A stretch of 64,000 nt of DNA from Miscanthus floridulus (taxonomy: Eukaryota; Streptophyta; Magnoliopsida; Poales; Poaceae), in the NCBI RefSeq assembly GCF_019320115.1, contig NC_089593.1:11685908-11749907 (forward strand), written 5' to 3'. The notes beneath the pieces are model-generated. The model made no database searches. It saw only the letters and a list, made by a program, of their open reading frames with translations, and was not told where the DNA came from. The translations under genes were made by a program, and so were the position numbers. The number at the start of each line of letters is the position of its first letter. Within the stretch, counting starts at the first letter, position 1. Below, piece by piece: positions 23,870 through 35,169 of this stretch.

Positions 23870-24256
23870 GCTTGTGTTGTCCCTTGCATTCATTGCAATA
23901 TACAACATGTTTTATTTTTTGAAAATGCATATAGGGCTTGTCTAACATGGTTAAGATAACCGCCGAAAAGCGTGTGAAGAAGCTTAACCTTGGATCAAAC
24001 TTGACAAGCAACTAGATTTACTTACAAGTATTACATATGCATGTATGTTAGTTTGTCGTTTTGTTCCATTTGCCCTCTTGTTGCCTATTTTCTTAAAAAG
24101 AATTATAGCCTAAGGCAAAATATTTTGAAAAATATGAGGGTTTGAGAGAGGTCACTCATATCAGTCCCAATTGGTGCTTATTTGGATCTTATTCAAGTTG
24201 GAACTTGATTGGGAACAGGCAGCGCAAAGGAACTTTGAAGATTTGCTGGAAAAGGT
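23870..24256 (+). other. Spacer between pol and the internal palindrome block
   Basis: AT-rich and without coding potential that I can support. Confidence 0.5.
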
Positions 24257-24542
24257 GCACCGGACACTGCACCGGACGCTGCTGTCCAGCGTCCGGTCAG
24301 TTCACAGGAGGTGAACTGCTACCGAAGGAGTGACCGGACGCTGCGTTTGTGCGTCCGGTCAGGAGGGGATCCAGTGTCCGGTCGATCGAAGGAAGAATAG
24401 ACTGTATTGACCGGACCCTGCCTGTGTCCATTCATGGACCACCGGACGCATTCGGTCCCGATTCCAGAGGAATTGGACCTCTCTGGAATCGACCGGACGC
24501 TGGGTGGTAGCGTCTGGTCGCTACCACCGGAGCGTCCGGTCA
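24257..24542 (+). promoter_or_regulatory. Internal CCGGAC/GTCCGG palindrome block
   Basis: The same half-sites as in the LTRs (ACCGGACGCTG, GCGTCCGGTCA) recur here, outside any LTR. The block ends about 62 bases before CATATAA (24604-24610), a TATA-like motif, and upstream of the third ORF. It could be the promoter of an ORF3 transcript (inference). Confidence 0.5.
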
Positions 24543-24603
24543 GTGGATCTCGCGCGGCTTCAGGACTCTTTTCCATTTCCTTCTCTGACGCGTTTGGGAC
24601 CCT

Positions 24604-25379
24604 CATATAACCGTGGCCTTCACGTTCTGTTTTGGCCTAACCCTAATCGACATTGCCGCCACCTCCGCCGCTCCCGCGCTCAAGGTCGCCGCGCCGCCTC
24701 AGTCCCATGCCTTCGCCGCCAGTAGCCGTGCCCCAGCCACACCGCGCCACCACAGCTCCATCCCGAGCCCGTGCATCTCCCGCGCCCAAGCTCACCATGC
24801 CGCCGCAACCCCCATGCCATTGCTCCTTGCGCCAGCCTCGCTCGCCACCGTGCCGCCGCTGAGGAACCCTCTACCAAGCCTCCTCTCGCGTGTCTGCGAC
24901 GTCGGAGTCAAGACCGAGGGGCTCTCAAGGCCATTGATCCAATCCTTACTCTACCTCCTTGATTGGTAAGGCAAGACATTTTCAATCTTGATCTTCTCAA
25001 TTGTGACCTAGATCAAAATTGCAGTCCACTGATTCCCCATCGCATTCAGGGCTTTCGACCTAACCCTAGCCGGTTCCGAGGTTCCCTCGCGTGACGCCTT
25101 TCCTTTTCTCAGATCGTCGATTCATCAGGTAGCCTGCCTGTCGTCTCAATTTTGTACCTACATGCTTGCTTCCTAGGTTTTCGCATCTATTAGTTATATT
25201 GTATTTATTCGTATATCCATCAATTCTATCGTGCAGCGAGTCGGTGCCGTTGTGTTTCTTGTGGCAGTTGGCAGTCAACTCAGAGCCAAGCTCACGAGTA
25301 AGGATCGAGGCCAAGCCTCGAGAGTGTCAGTTTGTCTGTTGATCTTCATTAGCAGCAGTTCACCCTCTTGTCAGATCAG
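24604..25379 (+). other. Putative spliced leader of ORF3
   Basis: After the TATA-like motif comes text resembling a plant 5' leader (CCTAACCCTAATCG, then a C-rich Pro/Ala-type stretch to about 24960). A donor GATTG|GTAAGG (about 24967) and an acceptor TTGTCAG (about 25376) just before the ORF3 ATG could define an intron of about 410 bp. Splicing is inferred from motifs only. Confidence 0.4.
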
Positions 25380-27875
25380 ATGGCTCGCACCAAGAACGTT
25401 GGTGGTGGTCCAGGTGATGATGATCGGAGGCCCCCGCCTCGCCAGCCTACAGGATCGAAGGGCAAGTCAACAAAGCAGGTGACATCCAAGAAGCACAAGT
25501 ACCCCAATGCAGAGACAGCGAGAGCAGCAGCTGTTGTAGAGGCCGCAGAGCGTGCCGAGAGAGGCGGTGCCCGCAGTGGAGTCGTCATAGCAGATCAGCT
25601 GGCACCAGATGCGCAGGACAGACTGAGGGAGATTGAGCGACTTCATGGTAGTCCACCTGGGACTGTCATGATGGCAAGACATCGTCTAGCCATTGAGGAG
25701 CCTCAGCGTCAGGGGGAGTCCCAGCAGGAGGCACAGCAGCAGCCCCCACCAGTAGAGCCTTAGCTAGCCCAGGAGACTCAGGAGGGTCAGTAGACCGAGG
25801 AGATCGAGCCGACACCTCAGCTACGCCGCTCGGGTCATACCAGTGCTATAGTTCCACCGAGGCTAGCTACACAGCGCAGGGGTTCACGTCCTCCACCCAG
25901 ACCTTAGGGTCCGCCTCCAGTGGTTCACCTCGACTTGAGGGCCGCCACAGCTAGATAGGTTCATCAGCTGCGCTTTGTTGAGTTTGACGTGTGGTTTCCT
26001 CCGAGGAGGGATGAGAGAGCAGCTGAGGGGTTCTATACACCACTCTAGGAGGACTTCTACAATGCCTATATCAACAGTGGGGCAGTGTTCAGATCACAGA
26101 GGGTCTGTAGTTTGGAGTCTATTGTGGCAGCAGCCGGAGAGCACATCCGCCCCTACTTGTCATATTTGCTGGGGCTAGCATATCTAATTGGCCGGACATG
26201 AGTATATGTACCATCTTGGGTCCGACAGTTTTATGCTTCACTCTACGTTGATCCACATCACAACTTCATTCACTTTGCATTCAACGGCAGAGATTACCGG
26301 GTGATGAGCTTCAGGGCCCGGGAGATACTGAGGCTATAGGATCAGCCTGTCAAGTTGCATGAGGTATGCTATGGACAGCAGGAGCCTCCTAGGCGTCCTC
26401 ATGGAGGGTTGGTGCCCCCGACAGATCTGGTGAGACACTACTTCAAGGAGCCATTTGGTGAGGGGTCAAGCAGGAACCCCAGTGACTTGACTCCTACAGC
26501 AAGAGTGCTAGAGGCCATTATCAGGAGGACACTGCTTCCTAGGTTAGGATACAGAGAGGGTCTGACTCACCTACAGCTCTGGCTCCTGAATGCCCTAATG
26601 CAGCAGACCGTGTTCGACATTTGGGACCTCCTTCTATCAGAGATGGAGGATACTATTGCTGAGGGATTCAAGGGTCACAGGCAGCTTCCGTATGCACATT
26701 GGATCACATACTTGATGCTTAAGTGTGTGCAAGTCAGGACCCCAGAGATAGTTGCCGAGTACAGGGCTGCCACCACAGAGTTTCTAGCATACAACATGGC
26801 ATAGAGGATCAGGCACAGCACTCCACAGGCACTAGCTCAGCCCAGTCGTCATCCTGATGTTCCAGAGTCAGCAGCTCAGCAGGACAAGATCATCAGAGGC
26901 ATAGCCACCACCGAGGAGGAGCAGCTCGAGGCCCAGCAGGGGATGACCAAGTCCAGTGATAGCTCAGATGATGACTATCAGCCGATACCTCAGATGCCTC
27001 CACGATGACATGATGTAGAGGCCGGCAGTTCTAGCTCAGCACCACCTGCACCGCAGATGGACCCCGCATCGATTGCCATTCTTGAGCGGATGCAGTGGGA
27101 GCAGGCATGACAGGCACAGGAGACAGCTGCCAACTTCGCGCAGTTTCAAGCTCGTCAGGACGAGTTCTAGCGGCAGCAGCAGCTCCTTTAGCACCAGCAG
27201 TTACTTATGCAGCAGCAGCTCATGGGATTCATGCAGCATGTAGTGACAGCACTTAGGGCCCCACAGCCACAGTCTTCGCCCTAGCTTGCTCCGCCTGCCA
27301 CCACTTCGATGACTCTAGTAGTACATCCCAGTGGGCTTCAGAGTTAGGGACAGCCCCCAGCTCCATTTGCTTCACCTACAGTTCAGGTGTCCCAGTGGTT
27401 GTCTTCACCAGTGGTAGCCCCGCAGTTCACGCCTTTTCAAACGGGCTTCACACCAGAGCAGTCTTCCTCGCTCTTTGTGCCTGACACGTTAGTCTCCAGG
27501 AGTCTTGGAGCATCCTTCAGCGAGTTGACTGGCATGCCTACACCTCCTCACATGCATACTGCCGGTCCATCTACAGCAGCTCCAGCTATCTTGACTACTC
27601 AGAGGCTCCCCTCGTCTATCGCCTCGTCAGATCCTACGACAGACATACTAGCAGCTTCACAGGTAGCACCAGCCCCAGCTCAGACCCAGACCGCTTTAGC
27701 AACACTTCCTGCTATAGAGGGTCAGTCTGTTTAGAGCTCAGGGTCAGATGATGATGGCGCCCAGTTCCATCTTGCTCCACGTACTTCAGCGCCCGACTCG
27801 TCCGCTGCAGCCCCACCGACCGACCCTTAGGTTTTGGTGTTTGACGCCAAAGGGGGAGAGGGTTCGAGTATGTAG
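25380..27875 (+). pseudogene. Third ORF of the Maximus-type element, stop-riddled
   Basis: One reading frame can be followed from ATG (25380) to about 27875 without a frameshift, interrupted by 17 stops: 14 TAG (25761, 25791, 25905, 25956, 26046, 26337, 26802, 27168, 27189, 27282, 27345, 27732, 27828, 27873), 3 TGA (26199, 27006, 27108) and no TAA. The N-terminus is basic (MARTKNVGGG, KKHKYPN). The middle (QFYASLYVDPHHNFIHFAF, FRAREIL, LLNALMQQ) resembles the plant transposon-protein domain found in many grass elements. The rest is Gln/Pro/Ser-rich. The position fits the env-like region of SIRE elements, but I see no clear signal peptide or transmembrane segment. Confidence 0.7.
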
Positions 27876-28309
27876 ACTCAGGGGGAGCGAGTTTTAGGGG
27901 GAGCTAGTTATCTAGTATTAGCTTATTATATACATTTGGAGTTTTATTTGTGTGATACACTATTACTTATGCATTCATGTGTTTACTTTCATGTATACTA
28001 TTATATATATGTGATAGTGCTATCTACGTGATTTTGATATATGACGTGTGCTTTCTACTTCACATTATTTATATGTCATATCACTTATGTCATGCTCATT
28101 TGCTTTTGCTTCCGCGTTTATACTTCGAAGTAAATGAGCATTGTTATTAGTACTCATGCTTAATTCATATCCTTTGAGTACATTGTGTTGGCTTGGGTCA
28201 TATAAGCTTGACTAACACTTTTGTTCTTATTGACAAAAGCTTATATGAACCAAGCCCGTCAAAAACCTCACTCTTTCACATACTCAAGGTGGTATTGTCA
28301 TCAATCACC
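27876..28309 (+). other. 3' untranslated region of the Maximus-type element
   Basis: T-rich non-coding sequence with several GGGGGAG runs (27852, 27890, 27897) that look like extra polypurine-type tracts, then AT-rich sequence up to the main polypurine tract. Confidence 0.5.
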
Positions 28310-28323
28310 AAAAAGGGGGAGAT
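28310..28323 (+). promoter_or_regulatory. Polypurine tract
   Basis: AAAAAGGGGGAGAT abuts the 3' LTR start at 28324, as expected for plus-strand priming. Confidence 0.85.
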
Positions 28324-29908
28324 TGAAAGCATCTAGGCCCCTTATTGGATTTTGGTGATTAATGTCAATACAAGATTACTATGACTAACGTGTGTTTTGC
28401 AGAGGCAATTGAGTTAGGTCATAGTAATGGTGATCAATTGGGCAATCGAGATGGTCATGCCCCTACGATGGAAATCATTTTGGTTTTCAAAGGATGGACG
28501 ACAAGGTTAAGGATAACTAGTTCTAAGTGTCGATTGGAGTTGGAGAGACACTTAGAGTAGTTTAGGACTTTATTTTTCCTTTGGCCATACTATTAAGGGG
28601 GGTATGGACGGGTAGCTTGACCTAGATGAGTCTAGTGAGTTAGGTGTGGTGCACACTTGTTTAAACTAGCTCTAGGTAGCTCCTATGAATGCCTAAGATC
28701 CTTTGGAGCAAACTTCATTCACATATGATCGAGAGTTGGAAGTGAATGGAGGGTCAAATGCTAACCGGACGCTGGCCCTGGTGCGACCAGACGCTGGCCG
28801 CAGGGTCCGGTCAGTTTATTTGATCAAGCAGACAGTGTTCGGTGTGACCGGACGCTGGATTGGTTAAGTGACCGGACATTGAGAGGCAGCGTCCGGTCGA
28901 CTCCAGTAAGGTTCCAGAGAAGGGAATCTGTGACCGGACGCGTCCGGTCAGTATTGACCGGACCCTGAGGGTTCAGCGTCCGATCGAGTCCAGTAAGCCT
29001 CCAGTGAGGGTTTCATGCGACCGGACACGTCCGGTCAGTGCTGACCGGACCCTGCCAGTGTTCAGTCAACACAATCTCACTGGCTCACGGGTTGAACTGA
29101 CCGGAGCGTCCGATCAACACGACCGTAGCGTTCGGTCACCCCGTAGAAGCTCATAACGGTTCGTTTTTCAGGCTGCCTTATAAATAGAAGCTCCACTCGT
29201 GTGTGGAGTCACTTTTGCTCATTCCAACAGCTGAGAAACACGTTTGTGAGTGCCAAGAAGAGCAAGGTCCTAGTGAGGTGATTGAGATTTAAGAATCCAA
29301 GAGAGTAGCCTCACTAGCAAATCAAGAGTAGCAAAGTGTGCATCCATCTTCTCATTAGGCTTCACGTGGTCAAGTGAGAGTTCATGCTTGTTACTCTTGG
29401 TGATCGCCATCACCTAGACGGCTTGGTGGTGATTGGGAGCTTGGTGATCACCCGGCGGAGCTTGTGGATGACCCAACTCAAGTTGTGAGCGGCTTTGGGT
29501 GATTCGCCACGACGAAGTGTCGAAGAATCAACCCGTAGAGAGCACTTGATCCTTGCATGGATCAAGGGGGAGCTACACCCTTGCGCGGGTGCTCCAACGA
29601 GGACTAGTGGGGAGTGGCGACTCTCCGATACCTCGGCAAAACATCGCCACGTTCCTTTCTCTCTCTATTTACTTTGAGCACTTACTTTGAGTATTTACTT
29701 TGAGCAATTCAATACTTGTTTTTACATCCATAGAATTGCATGCTAGAGTAAGTTTGGAACATAGGTTGCAAGTCCGTTGTGCATTAGTTTGATAGAAACA
29801 CTTTTCTAGGCACAAGGGGTTAATTGGGCTATCCGTAGGATTTGATTATTGCAAGAGAATTTAGAATTAGCCCAATTCACCCCCCTCTTGGGCATCTTGA
29901 TCCTTTCA
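28324..29908 (+). repeat. 3' LTR of the Maximus-type element
   Basis: 1585 bp, TGAAAG to CTTTCA, with the CCGGAC block (about 28762-29140) and TATA box (29178-29186). It differs from the 5' LTR by scattered substitutions, many C/T or G/A, and by about 105 extra bases in two places, so the copy is not newly inserted. Confidence 0.93.
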
Positions 29909-29913
29909 CACAC
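29909..29913. repeat. Target-site duplication, right copy (CACAC)
   Basis: Matches 16705-16709. Confidence 0.85.
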
Positions 29914-30470
29914 ATTGTTGTAAGAGTATGTTGGAAATGTTTTAGTTGTTTTGGTCTTATGTTGCAATAAGTGTTTTCATGTTGCAAGTTGCAAGCGTTT
30001 TATCTTCATGTTGCATATGTTTCATACACATGTTGGAAGTGTATGTTCCAAATGTTTCATCTGCTTCATACATATGTTGCATTCAAGTGTCTAATGTTAC
30101 AAGTGTTTCACGTTTCAGAGGTACGTTTAGAGAGTCTTGGGGCACGGCCCGATCGCCGGCGGATGGGGCGCGCGGCGCGCCTGGGGTCCTATATATGGAC
30201 AGGGCGTGTTCGTCCTCATCCCGTCTCCCGGTCCCGCCCGCGCGGAGAGAGAGGAGGGAGTCAGGGGGAAGGAGCAGCGGGCGAGGGGTGGGGCGAGGCG
30301 AGGCGGATGGGGGCGGGGTACGCATGCAGGGTGATACGAGGCGGACGGGGATGAACACGCGTCTACAGTAGCGAACGGCACAACAGCAAGCGTGGGCGGG
30401 CTGGCGACCGAAGCTGTGGTCGTGCGATGGCGTTTTGATGGGCCGTTCTGCTAGGTCGTTTCGGTGGGAG
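29914..30470. mobile_element. Right half of the TGTTGCAA-repeat element
   Basis: Units such as CATGTTGCAAG, GTATGTTCCAAATGTTTCAT and CTGCTTCATACATATGTTGC continue the series broken at 16709. They are followed from about 30140 by a GC-rich segment like the one at the far left, so the element may be roughly symmetrical. No coding region is supported. Confidence 0.6.
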
Positions 30471-32330
30471 TATGCCCAGGTTACCTATCCCAAGCAATTC
30501 TCATTACAAAATCATCATGCCGGTTTTACCAATTTCTCCAACCAAATAAAAATCTTGAGATGGAGCCGACCCCATACTAAACACAGTGGTTGAACCCATC
30601 CTTAAAAATAGGGTTAGGTTTATCGCATCCCATCAATCTTTATCTCCAAACTAAACACATGCTTAGAGAGTCATAGCTACCACTTGATTTTTTTTGTGTT
30701 CAACTTTTTTTTATCAAGATCTATGTTTTTTTGAATGCATGATGGATAGAATAAATGGGAGAAGGAAAATTTGTATGCTTTATTTATTGACTTCTAAGAT
30801 ACACCTATCCAATTAGTTATGTTTTCTGATTGCACAATTTCCTTCTAATCCAGCACTTTGAAACCTATAGTATCCTAAACCACTGTTGAATGCTATCTTT
30901 ATCTTGCCATTTATCTCCATCTGCATTAACCGGTCGTGTGGGAAAAATGACCCAAGCTTTCAGGTAAGAAGCGAAAGTGTAATGGCTTTCGGGTAATAAT
31001 GAACCCACTTTGCTAGCCTTGAGAGAGGGGAATGACCCTAGAGCCCAAGCAAACTATCTACACAAGAGTGATAAAAAATCGCCAATCAAACTGCTAAAGC
31101 AATCACAAATAAGTGACATTTTAGAATTGTTCAAGTCAATCATCCTAAACCTTACCTAGGAAATACTTTTCATGTGCTGAGTTTTAATGTTTGGAAATGG
31201 TACACGTAGATCTTCCTTGAAATATAATTCAACAACAGTATACATTTGCTATATTTACTAGCTAGCAAATAAGTAGTGGTCAAAACTTGAGAACTAAGTA
31301 CATACAATCATCAAGCGTTCCTTATTTGTGACAGGAGTGTATATTTTTATGCGTAGTTACAATTAAGGCACATTTGGTTCTTCAACTACCACTCGCATCT
31401 TCTTACTAAGCGAGAAATCACATGAGAAGGGGTGTTTGGTTCACTGCCGAGGTTTAGTAGGAGAGTCATTTTAGTTCACCTAGCCTGGCAAGGAAAGGCT
31501 CATTCGCATGGGCGAGGCGAGGCGACCTAGCCTCTGGAACCAAACTCTACCATTAGTTTATCTTAGAACACAAGTAGTCATGTTGTTCACTAGAATGTAC
31601 CCATGAGCAGGTCAAACCAAAATTTGGCAACAATAAATGCTTGCCAAACATACCACATTAGTCTTGCCACACTTTAATGGCAACAAAATCCATCCCCTAT
31701 AACCTTAGAGATTAGAAAAAGTTAGGTAAACAAAAGTTGAGTGTGGACCAAGTGACTAAGAAGTTAGGCAGACTAAGTTGTGGCAGCAACCAAACAATGG
31801 CTAAAACAATTGTGTCTACCTACGGTTAATTGTGGCAACCATAGATTGCAATCCAAACATACCAACAAATGCCAAAATGTGGCAAAAGAGAAGATGGTTG
31901 GATCACAGCCGAACTTAATAAACGGTATTTGGGTTACTCCTAAACTTTGCCAAAAATAATGAATGACATGGATCCATGTGTCACTATTTTTTTTTAATCT
32001 AGATACATGGATCTTCGGGTCAATAAATAGAATATATAAGATGACGGAGGAAGTATATATGTGCAGCCACTAGCAAGCTGCCACGTCACCCTCTTATTTG
32101 GCCAGCCAAACCAAAGCCAGGCCACCAAAACGTTCAATCATGACTTGCCACCAAAGTCAGGCCAGGGCCAAAAATTTTAGAACGAGCCAAAACTTGTAGA
32201 GAACTAAATATTGGCCAAATTTTATAGACACCTCAAAATTTGGTCAGGCCTTTACCGGCACCAAAATTTGTGAAGACGATGACAAAGCCCAAAAGAATGT
32301 CTCACTGTCCTGAGGAGACCGAAGTGGAAC
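30471..32330. other. Non-coding, MITE-rich stretch
   Basis: AT-rich sequence with several motifs of the AACCAAAC / GTTTGGTT type (31378, 31436, 31540, 31790), GGCAAC-rich repeats (31625-31900) and a GACGGAGGAAGTA Stowaway-type end near 32043-32055. Only the clearest element is listed separately. No genes seen. Confidence 0.5.
31429..31548. mobile_element. Small Tourist-like MITE
   Basis: GGGGTGTTTGGTTCACTGCC at the left pairs with the reverse complement of the right end (CCTCTGGAACCAAACTCTAC) over about 17 bases with mismatches. Confidence 0.5.
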
Positions 32331-32464
32331 GTTCGGCTTACCGTATATTCGGCTTGTTCGGCTTGTTTTTTCAGCCGGAACAGTATTTTTTTCTCACAAC
32401 AATTCAGCCATAACAGTGTTTTTCAGCTAGTTTCAGCCAAAATTCAGCAAGCCGAATAGGGCCA
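32331..32464. mobile_element. MITE of the GGCCCTATTCGGCTTG family
   Basis: The right end in reverse is GGCCCTATTCGGCTTGCTGA. The left part carries CGGCTTGTTCGGCTTG, with internal inverted copies of TTCAGCC and AACAGT. This sequence type is widespread in Andropogoneae grasses. Family assignment is from general familiarity. Confidence 0.6.
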
Positions 32465-32829
32465 CACAAGTCGTAGACAGTATCCTAATTTGAGGACAAC
32501 AATATACAGAGAGCCGAATCTGAGACAAATCTACAGTTCTTGTTTGCTTACAAACACCACCAGATGTCACCATGCCGTTCTCAAAGACTGCAAAGAAATC
32601 TCCACAATCTCATTTGGTCAATAACATCCACACATGCATTTTGTCTGGGTTTACTTGCTGCTGCAATGGTATGGGCTGCTATCACCATTGCTGTCACCCG
32701 CTGGCCTCCACTAAAACTCGGTTTCCATAGCCATGCCATCTAAGGTCCTAGACGGCTGGACCTGTCAATTCAAGTTGCACAGAAACCTACATCAAAACTC
32801 AGTTTCCATAGGTCCTGGAGTTCATTCAA

Positions 32830-34070
32830 GTTGCACTGAACTCATCAGACCCAACAATTCTTCATCGAGTGGAGGTCTGGGGGAAGAAAGTTTGGGATTT
32901 GGATGCTTTTCTGCTATCAACTTTATCAAACCCCAGTTGCTTGCGAGTTGCAATGTTCTGACACCACATTGTTGCCATGTCAGAGTTTATCCTGTAAAAC
33001 ATATATACAAGATACTTAATTGACTTTAATTTAATGGAACAGGCATTCAGGCTCCAACATAGACCCAGCAAAACTGATGCAAATTTTTAGAAACCATTCA
33101 CCAGAAAAATAAATATCCAGCAACTCTTACTTGGTTTAAAAAAGTTTGGCAACAGGATTAGAGTAGAAAGGTAACAAGCATTCATTAAGACTGACCGAGC
33201 GAGTGCCGAGTGGTACAACCGTACAAGTGTTTAAAGTCTTGAATGGACCACTAAATACTTATTCTACATGGATGCTGCTTAGTTACAGCTTCTTTTTGTT
33301 CTCCATATATTCAAGCACAAAGGCTTGTTGTACTTTCATATGTTGGACAAATAGACAGTCTGATACATCATTATTAACCTTTTTCTTGTGTACTTAGAAT
33401 TTAGAAAGTGTACTGACATGTGGTTTCAACTTAATGTTATGCTTAATGATGTGGCTGACTGATTACCCAAAACCAGCCACAAATACCTTGTTATGTAATT
33501 CTACATTGATTTTGACATTTGGGGGATATGTGATCAACAAGTTGCACATTAAGTATGCTCAGACGGAAACTAAACCACACGAAGAGTTGAAGGACCACCA
33601 CGGATGTACTTTTTACTAAATGAAATAAAAATCTAGAACCTAAGGTGCAAATAATTTGACATTCACATGCTCACCTTTAGTAGCTTCAGCCATAGAGGGC
33701 TACAGGCAGCACCATACAGGCTGTCTACTGAAGTGACAAAGACTTCATCACAGAAATGATCTGGCATCTTCAAACTAAATTGTCCTTGTAAAGTCAGGTG
33801 GAGGACAGTCTGAAAATTAGAATATTATCATTGCTTAACGTGGTACAGTAATGTTGGATACTGCTAATACTGTAATAATTAACATTTACCTTCTCATGGA
33901 AATCATTTCATGTTGAAACTAGAAAAAATGGCGCGGCGTTGCCGCCCCAGCCGATGTTGCCATGTTGGGTTTGTGGAAGCTGAGTAGAGCACTGAGATCT
34001 TTACCTTGATATAAATCTCTGCAAATCCTCCTCGAAAAAATCATGGCAAATCTCTTGCTGTTCTTTTTGT
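32830..34070 (-). pseudogene. Exons of an unrecognised gene, probably a relic
   Basis: The best exon is 33675-33809: TTTTCAG acceptor, 45 codons open in phase 0 (TVLHLTLQGQFSLKMPDHFC...), then AAG|GTGAGC. Upstream, about 34010-34063 has an acceptor-like AACAG, a coding-looking stretch (QEICHDFFEEDLQRFIS) and a GTAAAG donor. A 29-base mini-exon candidate (33884-33912) has a good acceptor and a GTAAAT donor. Downstream, about 32830-32980 holds an open stretch ending LDEELLGLMSSVQLE and a stop. Phases do not join the pieces into one frame, so I treat it as broken or incompletely resolved. I cannot name the family. Confidence 0.4.
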
Positions 34071-34079
34071 TAAAAGAAA

Positions 34080-35165
34080 GAAAGGTAGCAAGTCATTTGA
34101 GTAGTCAAGTATAAACAATTACTAGATCTTGAGACGCTATGGCTGTAGCCGAACTCTAAAATTCAGCAAATTATCTGAGTAGGCAGTGCGTATTCTAAAA
34201 ATAGGTGAAAATATGTATAAATGCAGTATACTGGAATGTGTTAAGAGTGATGTAGTGTAGCACACCAAAATTTTGGGAAGTATATTGATTGACCCAACAT
34301 ACAAGTACTCAAATTTAAGAAAACAATACCATTACATAGATTTCTTGATCTGCCAAAGGTGTTCATAATCCAAGAGGATTAAATAACTAAAAGAACTTTA
34401 CATCGCAAGAGTGCTCCATGCATCAAAAGTTTCAGTAACCAACATTTCACTAACAGTCCAAGAACTTGACACTTCATGAGACCCAAGCTGGAAGGATCGT
34501 AATGAGCCAGTGCCATTGGGATTCTATAGTAACCGGTGTGTAACGATGGAGTGTCCCTTAGATCTTAATTGTTACCTGCATGGACATAATTGATTTGCAA
34601 GAGTCTAAAGTTAGTTCCAATAGTAGTTTTCTTAATTTTACTCAGAAAATTGCATGTCTCTTCTCTTAGTTTGCTCTTTGTTGGTAGATAACTGAATGAA
34701 GTACAAACATCTTATTCAGATCACGGGGAAAAACAACATAGTCCACGAAGAGTAAATTCAAAAGGTAAAATATGGTTTTACACTGATAATGTCAAGTACA
34801 GAAATGAAGATTAAATCTAATGTGAATAGTTGTGAATAGTTGGGAAAGTTTGATAAATATGATTGGCATTTCTCTATGTCTGAATTATTAGTAACACTTA
34901 GAAATTTTCCTACTAAAATTTAAAGCAAATGCAGGTACAGGAAAAATAAAATTACTGAATAGTTGGGAGGAGATTTCACAAGGCTGAGGACAAATCCTAC
35001 CAATGGGATAGGGATTAGGAACAATAGCTCACGTATCTCATATCTGATTGATGGATATAGGAAACTGAAATATTGGATTCTAATCAAGTCGCTCACGTCA
35101 GATTGATCCAGGGGGACTATCAGAAGCACTAAATGGATGTCTATACGTGTAAAAAAAATTGAGAA
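34080..35165. other. Non-coding AT-rich stretch
   Basis: No gene or clear transposon end recognised. It may include remnants of introns or UTRs of the flanking relics. Confidence 0.4.
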
Positions 35166-35169
35166 AAAG

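Larger units (their letters stand above)
16710..29908 (+). mobile_element. Complete SIRE/Maximus-type Ty1-copia retrotransposon
   Basis: A 13,199-bp element with LTRs of 1480 and 1585 bp, TGAAAG...CTTTCA ends, primer-binding site, gag with two zinc knuckles, pol in another frame, a long extra region with a third ORF after pol, a polypurine tract, and a 5-bp target duplication. The long coiled-coil gag and the extra 3' region place it in the SIRE/Maximus lineage, sometimes discussed as env-carrying. Gag and ORF3 are interrupted, and pol is open but has a changed RT catalytic residue, so the copy is probably not autonomous. Confidence 0.93.

Noticed and set aside
24613..24969. Pro/Ala-rich ORF upstream of ORF3 as a separate gene
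   Set aside because: Composition is that of a C-rich leader and it is followed by a good splice donor; treated as leader sequence.
25380..27875. ORF3 as a stop-recoded gene (UAG read as Gln)
   Set aside because: The host is a plant with the standard code and gag and pol of the same element use normal stops; decay by deamination is simpler.
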